Origin: Neocallimastix lanati (nom. inval.)
Lineage: Eukaryota > Neocallimastigomycota > Neocallimastigomycetes > Neocallimastigales > Neocallimastigaceae
DNA: 64,000 nucleotides
Assembly: GCA_016946835.1 (NCBI GenBank)
Contig: JACVTC010000012.1
Coordinates: 1,538,501-1,602,500 of the forward strand
Reading direction: 5' to 3'
Made by a program: the position numbers and the translations under genes. The notes under the pieces are model-generated. The model was not told where the DNA came from and did not search any database. It was given only the letters and a program-made list of their open reading frames with translations. Shown here piece after piece: positions 41,767-58,271 of this stretch. Each line of letters opens with the position of its first letter. Position 1 is the first letter of the stretch.

Positions 41767-42244
41767 AAATGTTGTTATTTCCAATTAGACATATGAGATA
41801 TAATCTTTTAAAAAACATTTTTTTTTTTTTTAAAAAAAAAAAGAGAACCTCAAATTAAATAATTAAAATATTTTTTAAATATCAATAATATATCAATATT
41901 AATTGGAAATGAGTTTAATAATAAATATTAACAATATATTAAAAATATTTTTACCATATCTTACTCTTTATTTTACCATCATCATTTAATTTTCACCACA
42001 TTTACTTTTCATCTATATATATTTTAATAATTAAAAGAAAAAAAAAAAGATTAATTTTAATTCTATTAACTAAAATTAAGTATGCTTTTATCAAAATTGA
42101 TTATTAAATAGTTGAAGAAACAATATTTTAATTTAATTTGCTAATAATTTGTTAATTAAATATTTTAATTTCTAATTAGGCAAATTAAATGAGAGTATGT
42201 AATTCATTTAATATAAAAAATAAAAAAAAAAAAAAATTCATTTA

Positions 42245-42623
42245 ATAATAATGATTAAAGACCTTTTTAATATTAATAATTAATTATATACTACTCAACA
42301 TAAAATGAAAATTTAATAAAATCAATTTTATATTACCTAAAAAAAAAAAAAAAAAAAAAATATACAATTAATAATTTAATAAAGCAGAAGTAATAATTTT
42401 GAAATTGCCTATAAATTTTTTTTGCCATACTTCACTCTTTATTTTTACCATCATTATTTATTTTTAAGCCATATTTCATTTTCATCTATGTATTATTTAA
42501 TAATAAAAATAATATTTATCTTTATATTGGATAAATATTATAAATTAAATACTAAGAAATATTTATTACAAATGATGTTGAATTAAATTATTATTGTTAT
42601 TGATAACTTTATTTGTAATAAAT

Positions 42624-42672
<49 letters not shown>

Positions 42673-43509
42673 AAATGTCGTAATTTCCAATTAAACATAT
42701 GAGATATAATCTTTTAATAAACATTTTTTTTAAAAAAAAAGAGAATATTAAATTAAATAATTAAAATATTTTTTAAATATCAATAATAAATTAATATTAA
42801 TTGGAAATGAGTTTAATAATAAATATTAACGATATATTAAAACTGTTTTTTCCATATCTTATTTTTATTTTACCATCATCATTTAATTTTCACCACATTT
42901 ACTTTTCATCTATACATTTTTTAATAATAAAAAAGAATTATTTTAATTTTATTAAGTAAAATTAAGTATGCTTTTATCAAAATTGATTATTAAACAGTTG
43001 ATGAAACAATATTTTAATTTAATTTGTTAATAATTTGTTAATTAAATATTTTAATTTCTAATTAGGCAAATTAAATGAGAGTATGTAATTCATTTAATAT
43101 ATAAAATAAAAAAAAAAAAATTCATTTAATAATAATGATTAAAGACCTTTTTAATATTAATAATTAATTATATACTACTCAACATAAAATGAAAATTTAA
43201 TAAAATCAATTTTATATTACCTAAAAAAAAAAAAAAAAAAAATATACAATTAATAATTTAATAAAGCAGAAGTAATAATTTTGAAATTGCCTATAAATTT
43301 TTTTTGCCATACTTCACTCTTTATTTTTACCATCATTATTTATTTTTAAGCCATATTTCATTTTCATCTATGTATTATTTAATAATAAAAATAATATTTA
43401 ACTTTATTGGATAAATATTATAAATTAAATACTAAGTAGTTGAAGTTAAATATTTACTATAAATGAAGTTAAATTATTATTGTTATTGATAACTTTATTT
43501 GTAATAAAT

Positions 43510-43557
<48 letters not shown>

Positions 43558-44020
43558 AAATGTTGTTATTTCCAATTAGACATATGAGATATAATCTTGT
43601 AATAAACAATTTTTTTTTAAAAAAAAAAAAAAAAAGAACCTTAAATTAAATAATTAAAATATCTTTTAAATATCAATAATAAATTAATATTAATTGGAAA
43701 TGAGCTTAATAAAAATATTATTAATATATTAAAAATATTTTTGCCATATCTTACTCTTTATTTTATCATCATCATTTAATTTTCACCACATTTACTTTTC
43801 ATCTATATATATTTTAATAAAAAAAAAGATTAATATTAATTTTATTAAGTAAAATTAAGTATGTTTTTATCAAAATTAAATATTAAAAAATTGAAGAAAC
43901 ACTATTTTAATTTATTTTGTTAATAATTTGTTAATTATTTATTAATTAAATATTTTAATTTCTAAACTAAAAATATATTATTAATAATTTAATAAAGCAG
44001 AAGTAAAATTTTTGAAATTG
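42245..44020 (-). repeat. Most recent dimeric unit duplication, period about 884 bp
   Basis: The segments beginning at about 42,245 and 43,131 are nearly identical over more than 200 bp, including TACTACTCAACATAAAATG and TAAAGCAGAAGTAATAATTT. They carry one variant-A and one variant-B core per unit. This marks local higher-order amplification of an A+B dimer at the right side of the array. Confidence 0.75.
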
Positions 44021-44950
44021 CCTATAATATTTTTTGCCATACTTCATTCTTTATTTTTACCATCATCATTTATTTTTAAGCCATATTTCATTTTCATCTA
44101 AGTATTATTTTATTATTACAATTTCAACTGTATAATTTTTAATTAATAGTATTTAAATTTATTCAATAAAGTTAAATATATATACATTTTACTGATAATA
44201 ATATTAATTTAATATTGTTATTTTCTACTTTTATTTTAAATTAAATATTATAATTTCTAATTAAGCAAATGAGAATATCAACTATAAACCTCAAAAAAAA
44301 AAAAAAAAAATTTTTTTTTAATTAAATATAATAATTTAACTAAATGAATTTTTTTTTAAACATACAATTTTTTCTTGGAAATGGAAAACAATAATCATAA
44401 ATTGAAGTATTTCCAAATAATTATAATACAAAATTTTTAAAATTATCAATAAAATAATATATATATATATTTTTGCCATATTTTATTCTTTATTTTTACC
44501 TTTACTTTTTTTTTTTTTCACCACATTTAATTTTCATCTTTATATATATTTTAATAATAAAAATGAATATTATTAAAAATAATTAATTAATTCTTTTTCC
44601 TTTAATTATTACTATTGAACTAAATGAATTTAATATAAAAAAAAAATATTTATATTATTAATATTAAACAAAAATACTAGTTTAATTTAAATTTAATAAT
44701 ACAAATTTTAATTACTAAACATAATAATATTTATAATGTTTAGTAAAACATATTTATTAATTTAAGATTTAAACTTTTAAAATTAATATTTATGTTTTAC
44801 CAAATATTATAATTAATATATATGTTTTACAAAACATTACAAATATTGGGTTACCTGTAACTTTTTTTGTCATATCTCATTTATTATATTTACCAATATC
44901 ATTTTTTTTTTAACCAACATTTTCATTTCATCTACAGATTCTGTTATAGT

Positions 44951-44956
44951 ATAAAT

Positions 44957-45006
<50 letters not shown>

Positions 45007-45060
45007 ATTAGATATTTTTATTGTTGTAATTAGATGAATTAACTTTTATTTCTTTTTAAA
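44951..45060. other. Long T tract at the right border of the array
   Basis: A T homopolymer of about 40 nt (about 44,957-45,000) closes the repeat array. Similar tracts of 30-55 T recur within it, at about 37,443, 39,787, 41,725, 42,625 and 43,511. Confidence 0.8.
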
Positions 45061-45090
45061 TTTTTAAATTACTAAGGATAAGGGGGTAAT

Positions 45091-45419
45091 TTAAATATTA
45101 ATAATTGGTAATGTAATTTTACTTTTATTACAATTTTTAATATAAAAATTTCTATCTTCTTTAGTTAACTTTTTGTTGTTGGTTAATCTATTAACTCGAA
45201 CGTTGATATTAGAGTACATATCATCCATAGAACTTGCGCCCTTATAAATCGATGAAGGAACTAAATTACCATTAGCATCGTTTCTAGGATTAGATAAATC
45301 AATGTTAGGATCATATGGAGCCATCACCGCCAAAAACTCCATCATTCCTCTATAGTTAATTTCGTTGAAAAATTATCAGATTTTTTTGTCGAATTCAATA
45401 TTACGTTATTTTTAGACAT
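45091..45419 (-). pseudogene. Broken or truncated small gene of unknown function
   Basis: On the minus strand an ATG at 45,419 opens 25 codons ending IEE and a TGA at 45,344-45,342. A second frame, one base away, starts at 45,345 and runs 84 residues (MMEFLAVMAPYDPN..., ..NCNKSKITLPIINI). Both parts have mixed, non-repetitive amino acid content unlike the surrounding DNA, so they probably belong to one reading frame broken by a single-base indel around 45,343. The 3' end may also be cut: AAAA|GTAAAA near the end could be a splice donor, but the next sequence is the T tract and repeat array. I do not recognise the family; a gag-like or ORF1-like origin is possible but unsupported. Confidence 0.4.
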
Positions 45420-46328
45420 ATTTAAATAATAATAATAAAATAAGAAAATATAATAGTTATCATTTAAACAGTGTATCTTAAAGTAAAATAACAATAATTT
45501 AAGAATTAAATGACCTTTTTTCGTATTGAGATAAAAATAACAATATAATTTATATAATTTTTTTTTTTTAAAAAAAAAATAAAAGAAGAAAAATAAATAA
45601 ATAATTGCGTGGTTGCTATTAAATTAATATATATATAATTCATTTTTAATTATATAAATATAAATATGAATATTTCAAATGAATTAAAAAAAAAAAAATT
45701 TTCTTTTTATAAATTATAATAATAATAATAATAATAATAATAGAAAAATAATTTTATTAATCGTTCAAATAATTTGGTAATGCTTCTATTTCTTGGTAAT
45801 ATGATCAATTACAAAAAAAAAATAATAATAATAATAATAATAACATGTCATGAGATAGATATTTATCTTTGTTAAAGTCCCTCGAGATGTAAATTCAAAT
45901 TTTTTTTTTTTTTTTTTTTTGAAATTAAAAAAGGATGGATAAATAATAATAATGAAAAAATATCAATCTTTATTATATATCTAATAAAATTTAACAAATA
46001 GTTTAATAGAAGTTTAAAATTTGAACAATAAATGCTTTAGAAATATTAAAATGATCTCTATAAATAATTTTATGATGAAGTCAGAGAATATTATTATAGA
46101 TATTTTATAAGAGTTTCAGTTTTATATTTAAAACATAATAGATTATTATGTTTTAATATATAAGATAAATTTTAAATGTCTATTCAATGCATAACTGAAA
46201 TGAAGTAAATATCACAATGTAAGATATCTCAAATTTTAGTAATTATAGAAATGTTACTATAAAATAATAATAGAATGAATTCTTAAAAAAATAGACAATT
46301 TAAGGTTGGTTCTTTTTTTTTTTTTAAT

Positions 46329-46375
<47 letters not shown>

Positions 46376-47059
46376 TAATCAAGTCTTCGGGATAAATAAG
46401 CCACTCTTTTTTATTGCCAAGTATGAATTTAGTTATAAAATTAAATACTTAAAAAGGGAACACTCTATTGATTGTGCGTTATTGAGGAATCTTTTAAAAA
46501 ATAGATTTTGATAGGCTAATACAATATTAATATTTAATATTGAGATAATGAATAATATCAAAAAAATTTTTATTGAATTTTTATAATATATAATTCAAAA
46601 GAAGAATTTAAAGAAATATAGAGAAGATCAAAATACGTAGCTAAACATTGTCAAATTATTAATGAAAAATAGAATTAATAAAAAAATTACTTTAATGAAC
46701 TTCAATAAAGAAAGATTTAGAAATGAAATATAGATTAATGTTGAATTTTCATTCTTTAATATCCCATCTTCTTAATACAAGAAGATTCATATGACTATAT
46801 TTATGTTATATTAAATAAAAAATATATGTATATAATTTCATTGAATCTTTTAGTATTTCGAAATAAAATATAAAAAATTCATATTTTAATAAATAATGTT
46901 CAATTTTTTTTTTTTTTTTTTTTAATTACAAACAAGAAAAATTTCTAACATGTACCCCAGAAAGGATATAACTCTAGTAAAACTAATAAATTTAAAAATA
47001 ACTCTGAATAACTCTTTAGTACACTATATACATAAAAATAAATTAAAGTTTTTATGAAA
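45420..47059. other. AT-rich intergenic region, no gene seen
   Basis: Contents are an (AAT)n run near 45,717-45,741, T tracts, an (ATTT)n microsatellite at about 46,325-46,376, and a perfect 11-bp palindrome AAAACATAATA/TATTATGTTTT near 46,131-46,155. A slightly less AT-rich patch at 46,380-46,500 has no open frame of note. Confidence 0.55.
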
Positions 47060-47243
47060 TGTAAAAGATTAAATTTTTTTTTTTTTTATAGGCTGAAAGA
47101 CTTATGTCTCCCCCATATAATATGGGTGTATGTTTAACTGCCATACCGGTACGGCGTCAATCCTCACAACCTCCCATAAGCAAAGAAACTCCACTATAGA
47201 AGCACTTTATGCGATTCTCAGGGGAGAGCAGAGTGTAAAAGAT
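47060..47243 (-). mobile_element. Short SINE-like retroposon with 10-bp target-site duplication
   Basis: TGTAAAAGAT occurs at 47,060-47,069 and again at 47,234-47,243. Between them lies a G+C-rich island of about 140 bp, bordered on its left by a T tract (47,073-47,087), which is a poly-A tail if read on the minus strand. In that orientation the body contains a plausible A box (TAGTGGAGTTT) and, 33 nt downstream, a B box (GGATTGACGCC, 9 of 11 to the consensus). It also has a CCCATATTATATGGG hairpin near the 3' end. Internal Pol III promoter, poly-A and target-site duplication together indicate a SINE. It shows no obvious similarity to the element at 9.03-9.47 kb. Confidence 0.6.
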
Positions 47244-51312
<4,069 letters not shown>

Positions 51313-51483
51313 ATGGAATTAATACCTGCAAACATTAATAATATCATCAACAATAAATATAATATTAATACTAATGATAATAATAATGATAATAGTGATA
51401 ATAATAGTGATAATAATGATAATTATAATGACAATAATAAATACTGTAATAATATGGTAATAAATATATATATATATAAATAA
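51313..51483 (+). CDS. Possible first exon or small ORF, Asn/Asp-rich
   Basis: ATG at 51,313 opens 56 codons ending in TAA at 51,481-51,483. The translation begins MELIPANINNIINN and continues with Asn, Asp, Ser and Tyr; a GTAATA donor-like site follows CNNM near 51,457. Its codon content is less uniform than the nearby microsatellites, which suggests a real exon, but no downstream exon is recognisable. Chance or a degenerate AAT repeat remains possible. Confidence 0.22.
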   Translation: MELIPANINNIINNKYNINTNDNNNDNSDNNSDNNDNYNDNNKYCNNMVINIYIYK

Positions 51484-51629
51484 GTAAATTAATACATTAA
51501 AAATTAGAATTATAATACAAAATAAAGTTTGGAAATTGGAAACTTTTCTTATTTAAATAAAAATTTTATTTATTTAAATGTATTTTAGAAATTAAAATAT
51601 GGAAAATATAAAATTTATATTAATTATAT

Positions 51630-51865
51630 AATACATAAAATACATAAAATACATAAAATACATGAAATACATAAAATACATAAAATACATAAAATACATA
51701 ATATATATAAACCATATAAAATATATAAACCGTATAAAATATATAAACTGTATAAAATATATAAACTGTATAAAATATATAAAATATATAAACTGTATAA
51801 AATATATAAAATATATAAACTGTATAAAATATATAAAATATATAAACTGTATAAAATATATAAAA
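51630..51865 (+). repeat. Tandem repeat of ATAC/ATAT-AAA units
   Basis: Ten-base units ATACATAAAA are followed by units of TATAAACCG or TATAAACTGTATAAAATA. The two unit types merge gradually, so the array appears to have evolved by stepwise change of a single short repeat. Tyr- and Ile-rich frames on both strands are artefacts. Confidence 0.85.
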
Positions 51866-53553
51866 TTTTGAAAATATTTTAAATAAAGTAATTATATGTA
51901 AGATATATGGTGTTATAATTAATACTTTCATATATATTTTTATTTACTCTTATTATTATTACATTTGTAATATTTAATTATTAATAAATTTTTTTTAAAA
52001 TAATTCATCAGAACCATTTTAAATAGAGTTTTAATTTAAAAGAGATTTTCTTTTTTTTTTTTTTTAAAAAATGATATTCTATTAATCCTATTATAATTAA
52101 AATATTATTAACTAAAGATTATTATTATTATTATTCAACTCTATTTTAGACAATAGTATAATTAAAAATTATAAAGAAAAAGAACATGTTTTTTTTTTTT
52201 TTATTTTATTTATTTTATTTTTTAAAAAAAATATATATATATATATTAAAAGTTAAAATTATATTATATTTATTAATTAATTAATAAAATTTTTAAATAT
52301 AAAACTTATATTAATTAATAATGGAAGATAATATATCATATAAATAATAAATAAGATTTAAAAAAATAAAAAAAATAAAATAAATAAAATAAAATTAATA
52401 CTAAATAAATCAACGAATAAGATAAAACAAAAAAAAAAAAAAAAAAAGTAAATCCTAATTAAATTTTTATATTAAATATACTTTATACCAATTTTAAAAT
52501 TTTAAATATACTTCAGATTTGCAAAAAAAAAAAAAAATGTCTTTACCAAAAACATAATAATTAAAATTATATTTAAATATTGTATAATTAAATAGTATTT
52601 ATTAATAATAATTAAAATTGTTCTTGATTAATTGAAAATAAATTAAAAATAATGAAAATCAGTGTGATACATGTAAAATTTTAAAAAAAAAATTCTATAA
52701 TATTTAGAATCCTAATTTTAGTGAAATATTAAAAATATAAATTTAAATATCTTTAAATATTAAACTATTAAATATTTTAGTATTATTTATCCATAAATAA
52801 TATGTATTATATTATTATTTGATATTAAAGAAAAAATTTTTTGTTATTACTTTTTTCTTTATAAAATTTAAATATTAATTAATATTATATTATTATATAC
52901 TAATTATACCATAATTGTCAAATGTTTATTATTTTATTGATTATTAAATAATTGAAAATGTTTATTTTTAATATATAATTTTTATTATTATTAATATTGT
53001 TATTATTTAATTTCTATGGTGTATAACTAAATCATTTATTGGTTATCTTTTTCCTTTATTTAATCTTTTTAATTAATTAATTAATTAAATATCCATATTT
53101 AATTATCTGTAATTGTTCATTAAATTATAGTTACTTTTTACTTTTTAGTATAAAAGAAATGGATTTGAATCTTTATTTTTATTATATATCATATTTAATC
53201 TACTTTAACTTTTAAAAAATTAATAAAAGTTATAATAAAAAGTAATATTATAATTATTACTTTTTAACTTGTGCATAAAAAAAAAATTAAAAAATATTTA
53301 TTATTGAAATTTTGTTATATACTTTAATTAATTACATAATAATTAACAAAAAAAAAAAAAAACCAATATGAGGAGTTTTTTATTTATTCCTTTATTAAGT
53401 AATTATTATTAAATATTATTATAACAGTACCATTTGTTTAAAATTATATAATTTAAAAAACTATATATATATAAATTAAATGTTTGAATTCTAAATATAT
53501 CTAATATAATTATATTTATTATCTATTTTCTTTCTATCTAATAATATAATATC
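51866..53553. other. AT-rich region upstream of the CotH-like gene, no gene seen
   Basis: The region has A and T homopolymers and AT-rich DNA without distinctive motifs. The last 40 bp before the start codon contain a pyrimidine-rich stretch (TTTTCTTTCTATCT) that may be leader or promoter-proximal sequence. Confidence 0.55.
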
Positions 53554-56215
53554 ATGATAGTAACCACCGTATTCGGTGCATTCTTAAGTGGATTAAACAG
53601 AGAATTTGATGAAATAGATTTAAAAATAGTTGACTTATATGTCACTATGCCAACTTCTCAAGTAAATAATTTAATTAATATGGCTCAAATCTCTTCTTTT
53701 GATATCCAATCTAAGGGTGCTAATAATATTCCAGATTTTAAATATGAAAATGCCTCTGTTGTTGCTAAATGGAATGGGTAAAAAAAAAAAGTTATTCATT
53801 ATATTGATATAAAAAAAAATATCATATTTTAATAGTAAATACTTAATTATTAATATTATTGTTCTTAATTATATATATAAATATATAAATTTTTTTTTAA
53901 AAAAAAAAAAAAATTTTAAATTTAATAATATAGCAAATCTCAAACATATGATAAAGTTACTTTTAAAACTGGTGGTATGTATGGTCGTTCTTATGATAAA
54001 GTTGGTTACAACCTTAAATTCGATAAAAAATTTTTAGGTCGTAAAAGTTTTAAAATTAGACCAGATTCTGGTGATGCTAGTAAAATCCGTTCAAAATTAT
54101 GTTGTGATATTGCTAATCGTATAGGTTTACCATCCATTCAAGGTTCATATGCTAGACTTTATATGAATGGTGAATTCTGGGGTTTATACGTCTTTATGGA
54201 TTCTATTAAACCATCTTGGATTAAACAAACCTTTAACCCATCGGAAAAGGAAGTTACTACTTTATACCAATGTAAAACTGGTGGTTTTAATTTCAAAGCA
54301 AATTCAGCTTATACATGTATAAATGCTAATGACGATTATCAACATATGAGTGCATTTAATTCCTTTGTAAATGCTGCTAATAATGCTAAGAATGTTTCTG
54401 AACTTGAAAAAATTATGGATGTTGACATCTTCTTGAAGTATTTAGCTATGGAATGGTTAATTGGTTCTTCTGATCATTTTATGATTTATGGTCATAATTT
54501 TGACTGGTATAAAAGAGAAACTGATGGTAAATGGGTGGTTATTTACTATGATTATGATAATACCTTCGGTAATGGTGCAAGCGTCTCATTATGGGCAAAT
54601 AAAGGATTAAATCAAGATGGTACTGGTGCCAATCGTGGTAATCAACCTGTTTACTACTCATTTGCCGACTGGGAAAAGAATATTCCGATTATTAAAAAGT
54701 TAGTTTTTGATAATAAAGCCAAATTTAAGCAAATTGTTCATGACGTCTTAGTTCAAGGTTTCAATCCAAATCTTTTAAATTCACGTATTAATGAACTTAA
54801 ATCTTTCCTTACACCTTACATTAAGGAAGATTCAACTCCAAATAGAAATGGTTCATTACCAGGAAGAATTAATAGAGCTGGTTCCAAAACTTCCTTATCT
54901 GTTGGTTCCTTCGAATATAATATTGAAAATAGTGTTAAGAGTTGGATTAAAACTAAATTTGATGTAGCATGTAGTAATTATAATTTCAGTAAAACTGATA
55001 TTTTAAATCAATCTTCAAAATTTAATCCAAAACCATACGATTATACTGGAACTGGTGGTAAACCAACTACTACTACTACCACTACTACTACTGTTACTTC
55101 CACTATTGAAAAACCAAAGACCACTACTACAACTACAACTACTTCTACTCCAAAACCTTACGTATCTGGTAAGAGATATGATATTATTAAAGAAGGTAGT
55201 TCTAAGGTTTCCACTGAATGGAGTAATTGGTCATGGGGTGTGGAATCTTTCAAATTTGATTCCCAAGGTAATATGATTAATAATATTAATGCTGGTGATT
55301 GGGGAGCTGTATCCTTTAAGAGAAGTGATACTGTTAAGTTAGGTAGTGGTATATTATATTTCAAGGCTAAAGCTGATGTTAATGATGCCAATCTTCAAGT
55401 TTTAGTTCATACTACTAATGATGAAGTTCTTACTATTGGAAATGTTAAAGGTATTTCTACAACTAAAATGACTGAATATAGTGTTGCTATTGATGTAGCA
55501 GATGATGTTAAATTCAATAGAATTTCTATTCAAGATTCTACTAATAAGGGTCTCACATTAACTCTTAATGATGTTTACTTTATGGATGGAGCTACTATTA
55601 CTAATACTACCACAACTAAACCAACTACTACTACCACCACTACCACCACTATTAAGAAAACTATTACTACTGCTATTGCTTCAAATCCAACTTCTGTTGG
55701 TGGTACAAGATATGATATTATTAAATCCGGAGATAAAAAAATTAGTAATGGTTGGGAAGATTGGTCATGGGGTTTTGATAGTTACAGATTTGATTCTAAG
55801 AGTAATATGGAATTCAAATTTACTCCTGATAAATGGGGAGCTGCTTCCTTTAAAAGACCTAATGTTAGATTAGGATCAGGTGTTTTATACTTTAAGGCTA
55901 AAGCTAATGTTGCTAATGCCTCTCTTAATATTTATATTCATGCCATAGATGAAGATTATATTTTCATTAATAGTATTAAAACTCTTAGTACTGAAATGAC
56001 GGAATATAGTGTTGAAGTTAAGGTAGCTAATAATGTTAAATTTAATAGAATTACCATTCAAGATTCTACAAATAAAGGATTTACATTATCTCTTAATGAT
56101 GTTTATTATATGGATGGTGCTACTGTAGTTAATAAGGAAACTACCTCTATTAAACCTACCACTACTACAACTACAACTACAATTATTAAACCAACTACTA
56201 CATCAATTAAGCCAT

Positions 56216-56249
<34 letters not shown>

Positions 56250-57141
56250 CACTATTAAACCAACTACCACATCAATTAAGCCATCCACTACTACTACTAC
56301 TACTACATCAGTTAAACCAACCACCACTACTACTACTACTACTAAGAAAACTACTACCACCACTACTACCACTATTAAGAAAACTACTACTACTACTATT
56401 GCTTCAAATCCAACTTCTGTTGGTGGTACAAGATATGATATTATTAAATCCGGAGATAAAAAAATTAGTAATGGTTGGGAAGATTGGTCATGGGGTTTTG
56501 ATAGTTACAGATTTGATTCTAAGAGTAATATGGAATTCAAATTTACTCCTGATAAATGGGGAGCTGCTTCCTTTAAAAGACCTAATGTTAGATTAGGATC
56601 AGGTGTTTTATACTTTAAGGCTAAAGCTAATGTTGCTAATGCCTCTCTTAATATTTATATTCATGCCATAGATGAAGATTATATTTTCATTAATAGTATT
56701 AAAACTCTTAGTACTGAAATGACGGAATATAGTGTTGAAGTTAAGGTAGCTAATAATGTTAAATTTAATAGAATCACCATTCAAGATTCTACAAATAAAG
56801 GATTTACATTATCTCTTAATGATGTATATTATATGGATGGTGCTACTGTAGTTAATAAGGAAACTACCTCTATTAAACCTACCACTACTAAGAAGACTAC
56901 AGTCACTACTAAGAAAATTACCACTATAACTACTAAAAAAACTACTACAACTACAATTAAAAAATCTACTCCTACTAGTATATTAATACCAACTCCAGCT
57001 GGAGGATGTAAGACCTTTAGTAAGGGTTATTATGCATGTGGAGGTTTAAATTATCCAGATGCTTCCCCATGTTGTGAAGAAGGTTTCAGATGTGAATATG
57101 TTAATGAATATTATTACATGTGTGCCTTAATTCTTTATTAA
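53554..57141 (+). CDS. CotH-like multidomain protein with three beta-rich modules and C-terminal CBM1-like domain
   Basis: Exons 53554-53777 and 53934-57141 flank a 156-bp intron and give 1,143 residues. The first 440 or so residues are a CotH-type domain (Bacillus CotH is a spore-coat kinase). They include TGGMYGRSYDKVGYNLKF near residue 88 and the metal-binding-like YDYDNTFG at 280-287 with D281 and D283. Thr-rich linkers separate three modules of about 137 residues (489-627, 667-803, 908-1044), each starting RYDIIK and containing W-S-W-G and a closing YxMDG. Modules 2 and 3 are identical in protein. The C terminus (1100-1143) has CGGLNYP..CCEEGFRC..YYYMC, like a fungal CBM1 cellulose-binding module. 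I see no fungal dockerin. The start MIVTTVFGAFLSGL is a weak signal peptide. Secretion and binding to plant cell wall material are inferred, and CotH proteins are common in anaerobic-fungal enzyme complexes. Confidence 0.88.
55675..56160 (+). repeat. Internal DNA duplication in the CotH-like gene, copy 1 (copy 2 at 56,398)
   Basis: About 485 bp from ATTGCTTCAAATCC recur 723 bp downstream with only two substitutions noticed by eye (ATTACC/ATCACC and GTTTAT/GTATAT), both silent. The copies therefore arose very recently or are being homogenised. The Thr-codon linker between them (ACT/ACC repeats) provides ready recombination sites. Confidence 0.9.
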
Positions 57142-57218
57142 AAAAAAAAAGAAATATGAATAATTATATATAAAAATATATATTAGTATAAATGTTATAT
57201 AAAAAAAATTAAATATTC

Positions 57219-57249
<31 letters not shown>

Positions 57250-58183
57250 ATTTATTTATAAGCAAATAAATAAATTATATTTCTTATTTAAATAGTTAAA
57301 TATATTTATTAAATAGTTATAGTGGTTATATTCAGTAATTAAATCAAAGTTTGTAAAATAAAATATTCAATAATAAAAATATCATATATATATATATAAA
57401 ATATATAAAAATAATAATTAAATATATATATATATATAAATAATAATTTAAAAAAAAAAAAAAAAAAAAATTTAATAATTAAATTTATTAAATTATATAA
57501 AATATAAATTATATGTAATATTTGATAAAAATTTTATTATAAATTTTTAAAAAAATTTTGTATAATAAAAATATATAACAAATAATAAAAAAATAAAAAA
57601 ATATATATAAATTTTTTAGCAAATAAAAATAAATATATCTATTTAATTCTTTTTTTTTTTTTTTTTATTAAATATATTAAATATAGAGTTGTTTAATTTA
57701 ACTTTATTATGTTCTATTACTATTGTTAAAAATCTTATTATATATGGAAATTCAATTATATTAAATTTCAATAGGACCCTTTAAAAAAAAAAAAAAAAAA
57801 AAAAAACGTTTTTCTATTTTATTTCATTAAGTTGTCATTAAATATTAATAAAATATATTTTTCCTTGGTTGTCTCCATTACCAAAAAAATAAAAAAAATA
57901 AAAAAATAAAAATAAAATAAAATAAAATAAAAAAATAAAAAGAAAATTTTATTAATATGTTACGTATGTTATATGGTTCATCTTAACAGATAATGAATAA
58001 TAAAAACTATGGAAATTTATCAAAATAACGTATTCCGAGATAAATATAATCTATCTTTGATTATTAATATACTAGTAAAAAAAAAAAAAATTAAAATGAA
58101 TATAATTTATATTTAAAAATTAAAATTTTAAATACTTAAAAAATTTATTTTAATACCAAATTGACTTTTTATTAGATAGTATG

Positions 58184-58219
<36 letters not shown>

Positions 58220-58257
58220 TTTTTTTTTAATCAAATATCTCTTTTATTTATTTATTT
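57142..58257. other. AT-rich intergenic region, no gene seen
   Basis: Several A runs of 20-34 nt and TATA stretches follow the CotH-like gene. The right part (58,239-58,257) is a T-rich TTTATT repeat that borders the retrotransposon target site. Confidence 0.6.
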
Positions 58258-58271
58258 ATCTTAATGATGGG
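58258..58271 (+). repeat. Left target-site duplication of the LINE
   Basis: ATCTTAATGATGGG is repeated exactly at 63,191-63,204, directly after the poly-A tail. The first A may belong to the tail, so the duplication is 13-14 bp. Confidence 0.85.

Noticed and set aside
47095-47233. Considered as a spliceosomal RNA, 5S rRNA or intact tRNA gene
   Set aside because: Does not match the conserved segments of U1-U6 or 5S that I know, and no cloverleaf forms; target-site duplication and T tract indicate a retroposon instead.
51620-51931. Tyr-Ile/Phe-Tyr repeat frames on both strands
   Set aside because: A 10- to 18-bp tandem repeat explains the periodic peptides on either strand.
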